From positions 1 to 7,325 of the forward strand of contig JAJYPA010000422.1 in NCBI GenBank assembly GCA_021795795.1: 7,325 nucleotides of DNA, in the 5' to 3' direction. The notes below the pieces were generated by a model. That model saw only the letters and a program-made list of their open reading frames with translations. It was not told the origin of the DNA and searched no databases. Origin of the DNA: Pseudomonadota bacterium. Its GTDB lineage: Bacteria > Pseudomonadota > Gammaproteobacteria > Halothiobacillales > Halothiobacillaceae. Shown here piece by piece: positions 6,875 to 7,325 of this stretch (its first letter is position 1; each line of letters starts with the position of its first letter). Both the position numbers and the translations under genes were made by a program.

Positions 6875-6920
6875 CACATGTGACATATAAGGTTACTTTT
6901 CAGATATAGGGCAGAACGAT

Positions 6921-7325
6921 ATGACATCTTCAAAAACTTATGACGCGAAATCCGCGTTTCTGGCATTTTTAACGATTTATTCCATCACCACTCTGCCCGC
7001 ATATTCTGATCCCCTAACTCAGGCACTGTCAAAGGGGAGTTATACCCTCCAGTTCAGACCTCGCTATGAATTCGTGCAACAGCCTGGACTCGATGAAGCT
7101 CAAGCATTCACCGTTCGCACGATGTTGGCATTATCATCGCACCAGGAATATGGATTAATCGGCTATGTCCAGTTTATCAATGTGAGCAGTCTGCTCAACC
7201 ACTACAACAGTCTCCTGAACGGAAAGACTCAGTATTCGATCATACCCGATCCAGAAGAAACCGGCGTCAATCAGTTTTATATTCAGTACACGGGCTGGCG
7301 AGGCATAAAAGCCCGCGTGGGTCGT
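6921..7325 (+). CDS. Outer-membrane beta-barrel protein, alginate-export/porin-like (partial, 3' end outside)
   Basis: The frame is open from ATG at 6921 to the end of the window (135 residues, no stop). AGGG at 6908-6911 lies 9 bases before the start. Residues 1-29 look like a Sec signal peptide: a lysine-containing start, the hydrophobic run AFLAFLTIYSITTL, then PAYS before Asp, a plausible signal peptidase I site. The mature part begins with alternating beta strands: LQFRPRYEFVQQPG, FTVRTMLALSSHQEYGLIGYVQF, then YNSLLNGKTQYSIIPDPEETGVNQFYIQYTG, and ends in an 'R-V-G-R' that in this family leads into 'GRQ'. The pattern 'RYEFVDQ...A-x-T-x-RTRLG...NGKT-x-Y-x-V-x-DPE-x-x-x-VNQAY' is that of alginate-export-like porins found in many proteobacteria. 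Such proteins form channels for small solutes. It follows the FNT gene by 46 bases, so it probably belongs to the same operon. Confidence 0.8.
   Translation, partial: MTSSKTYDAKSAFLAFLTIYSITTLPAYSDPLTQALSKGSYTLQFRPRYEFVQQPGLDEAQAFTVRTMLALSSHQEYGLIGYVQFINVSSLLNHYNSLLNGKTQYSIIPDPEETGVNQFYIQYTGWRGIKARVGR

Noticed and set aside
6875..6882. CACATGTG palindrome after the FNT gene as a terminator
   Set aside because: Too short, has no loop or T-run, and the next gene begins 46 bases after the FNT stop in the same direction.

Overview
The window reads as bacterial DNA, most likely from a proteobacterium. All genes are on the + strand with short gaps and clear Shine-Dalgarno sites, and a NifA-type sigma-54 activator is present together with a matching -24/-12 promoter. 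Zeta-like glutathione transferase, OsmC, rubredoxin/rubredoxin reductase and an outer-membrane barrel protein also fit a Gram-negative host. An Acidithiobacillus-like sulfur or iron oxidiser is my best guess, but this rests on gene content only and has low confidence.

Layout. Bases 2-121 are the tail of a glutathione S-transferase (GST)-like gene. At 253-930 lies a complete zeta/maleylacetoacetate-isomerase-like GST. At 986-2572 (TTG start behind AGGAGG) is a GAF-AAA+-Fis activator of sigma-54 RNA polymerase with NifA-like architecture. A 194-bp control region (2573-2766) follows. It holds a 42-bp palindromic element with one symmetry centre, a near-consensus sigma-54 promoter (2710-2724), and a second inverted repeat spanning the predicted transcription start. 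Downstream is a likely five-gene operon: a one-cysteine-motif OsmC-like protein (2767-3315), an acyl-CoA-dehydrogenase-fold flavoprotein without the usual catalytic Glu motif (3342-4466), a rubredoxin/rubredoxin-reductase fusion (4527-5912), a formate/nitrite-transporter (FNT) family channel (5969-6874), and the start of an outer-membrane barrel protein that runs off the window (6921-7325).

How the parts may work together (inference). The GAF domain of the activator senses a small ligand or redox signal and switches on the operon through sigma-54. The porin would admit a substrate, the rubredoxin fusion would pass NAD(P)H electrons to or from the flavoprotein, and the FNT channel would move a small monovalent anion or acid such as nitrite, formate or hydrosulfide. 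OsmC and the upstream GSTs point to thiol or peroxide chemistry. The whole looks like an inducible module for using or detoxifying a small sulfur-, nitrogen- or carbon-containing compound. The substrate cannot be read from the sequence, and I do not recognise the cluster as a named pathway.
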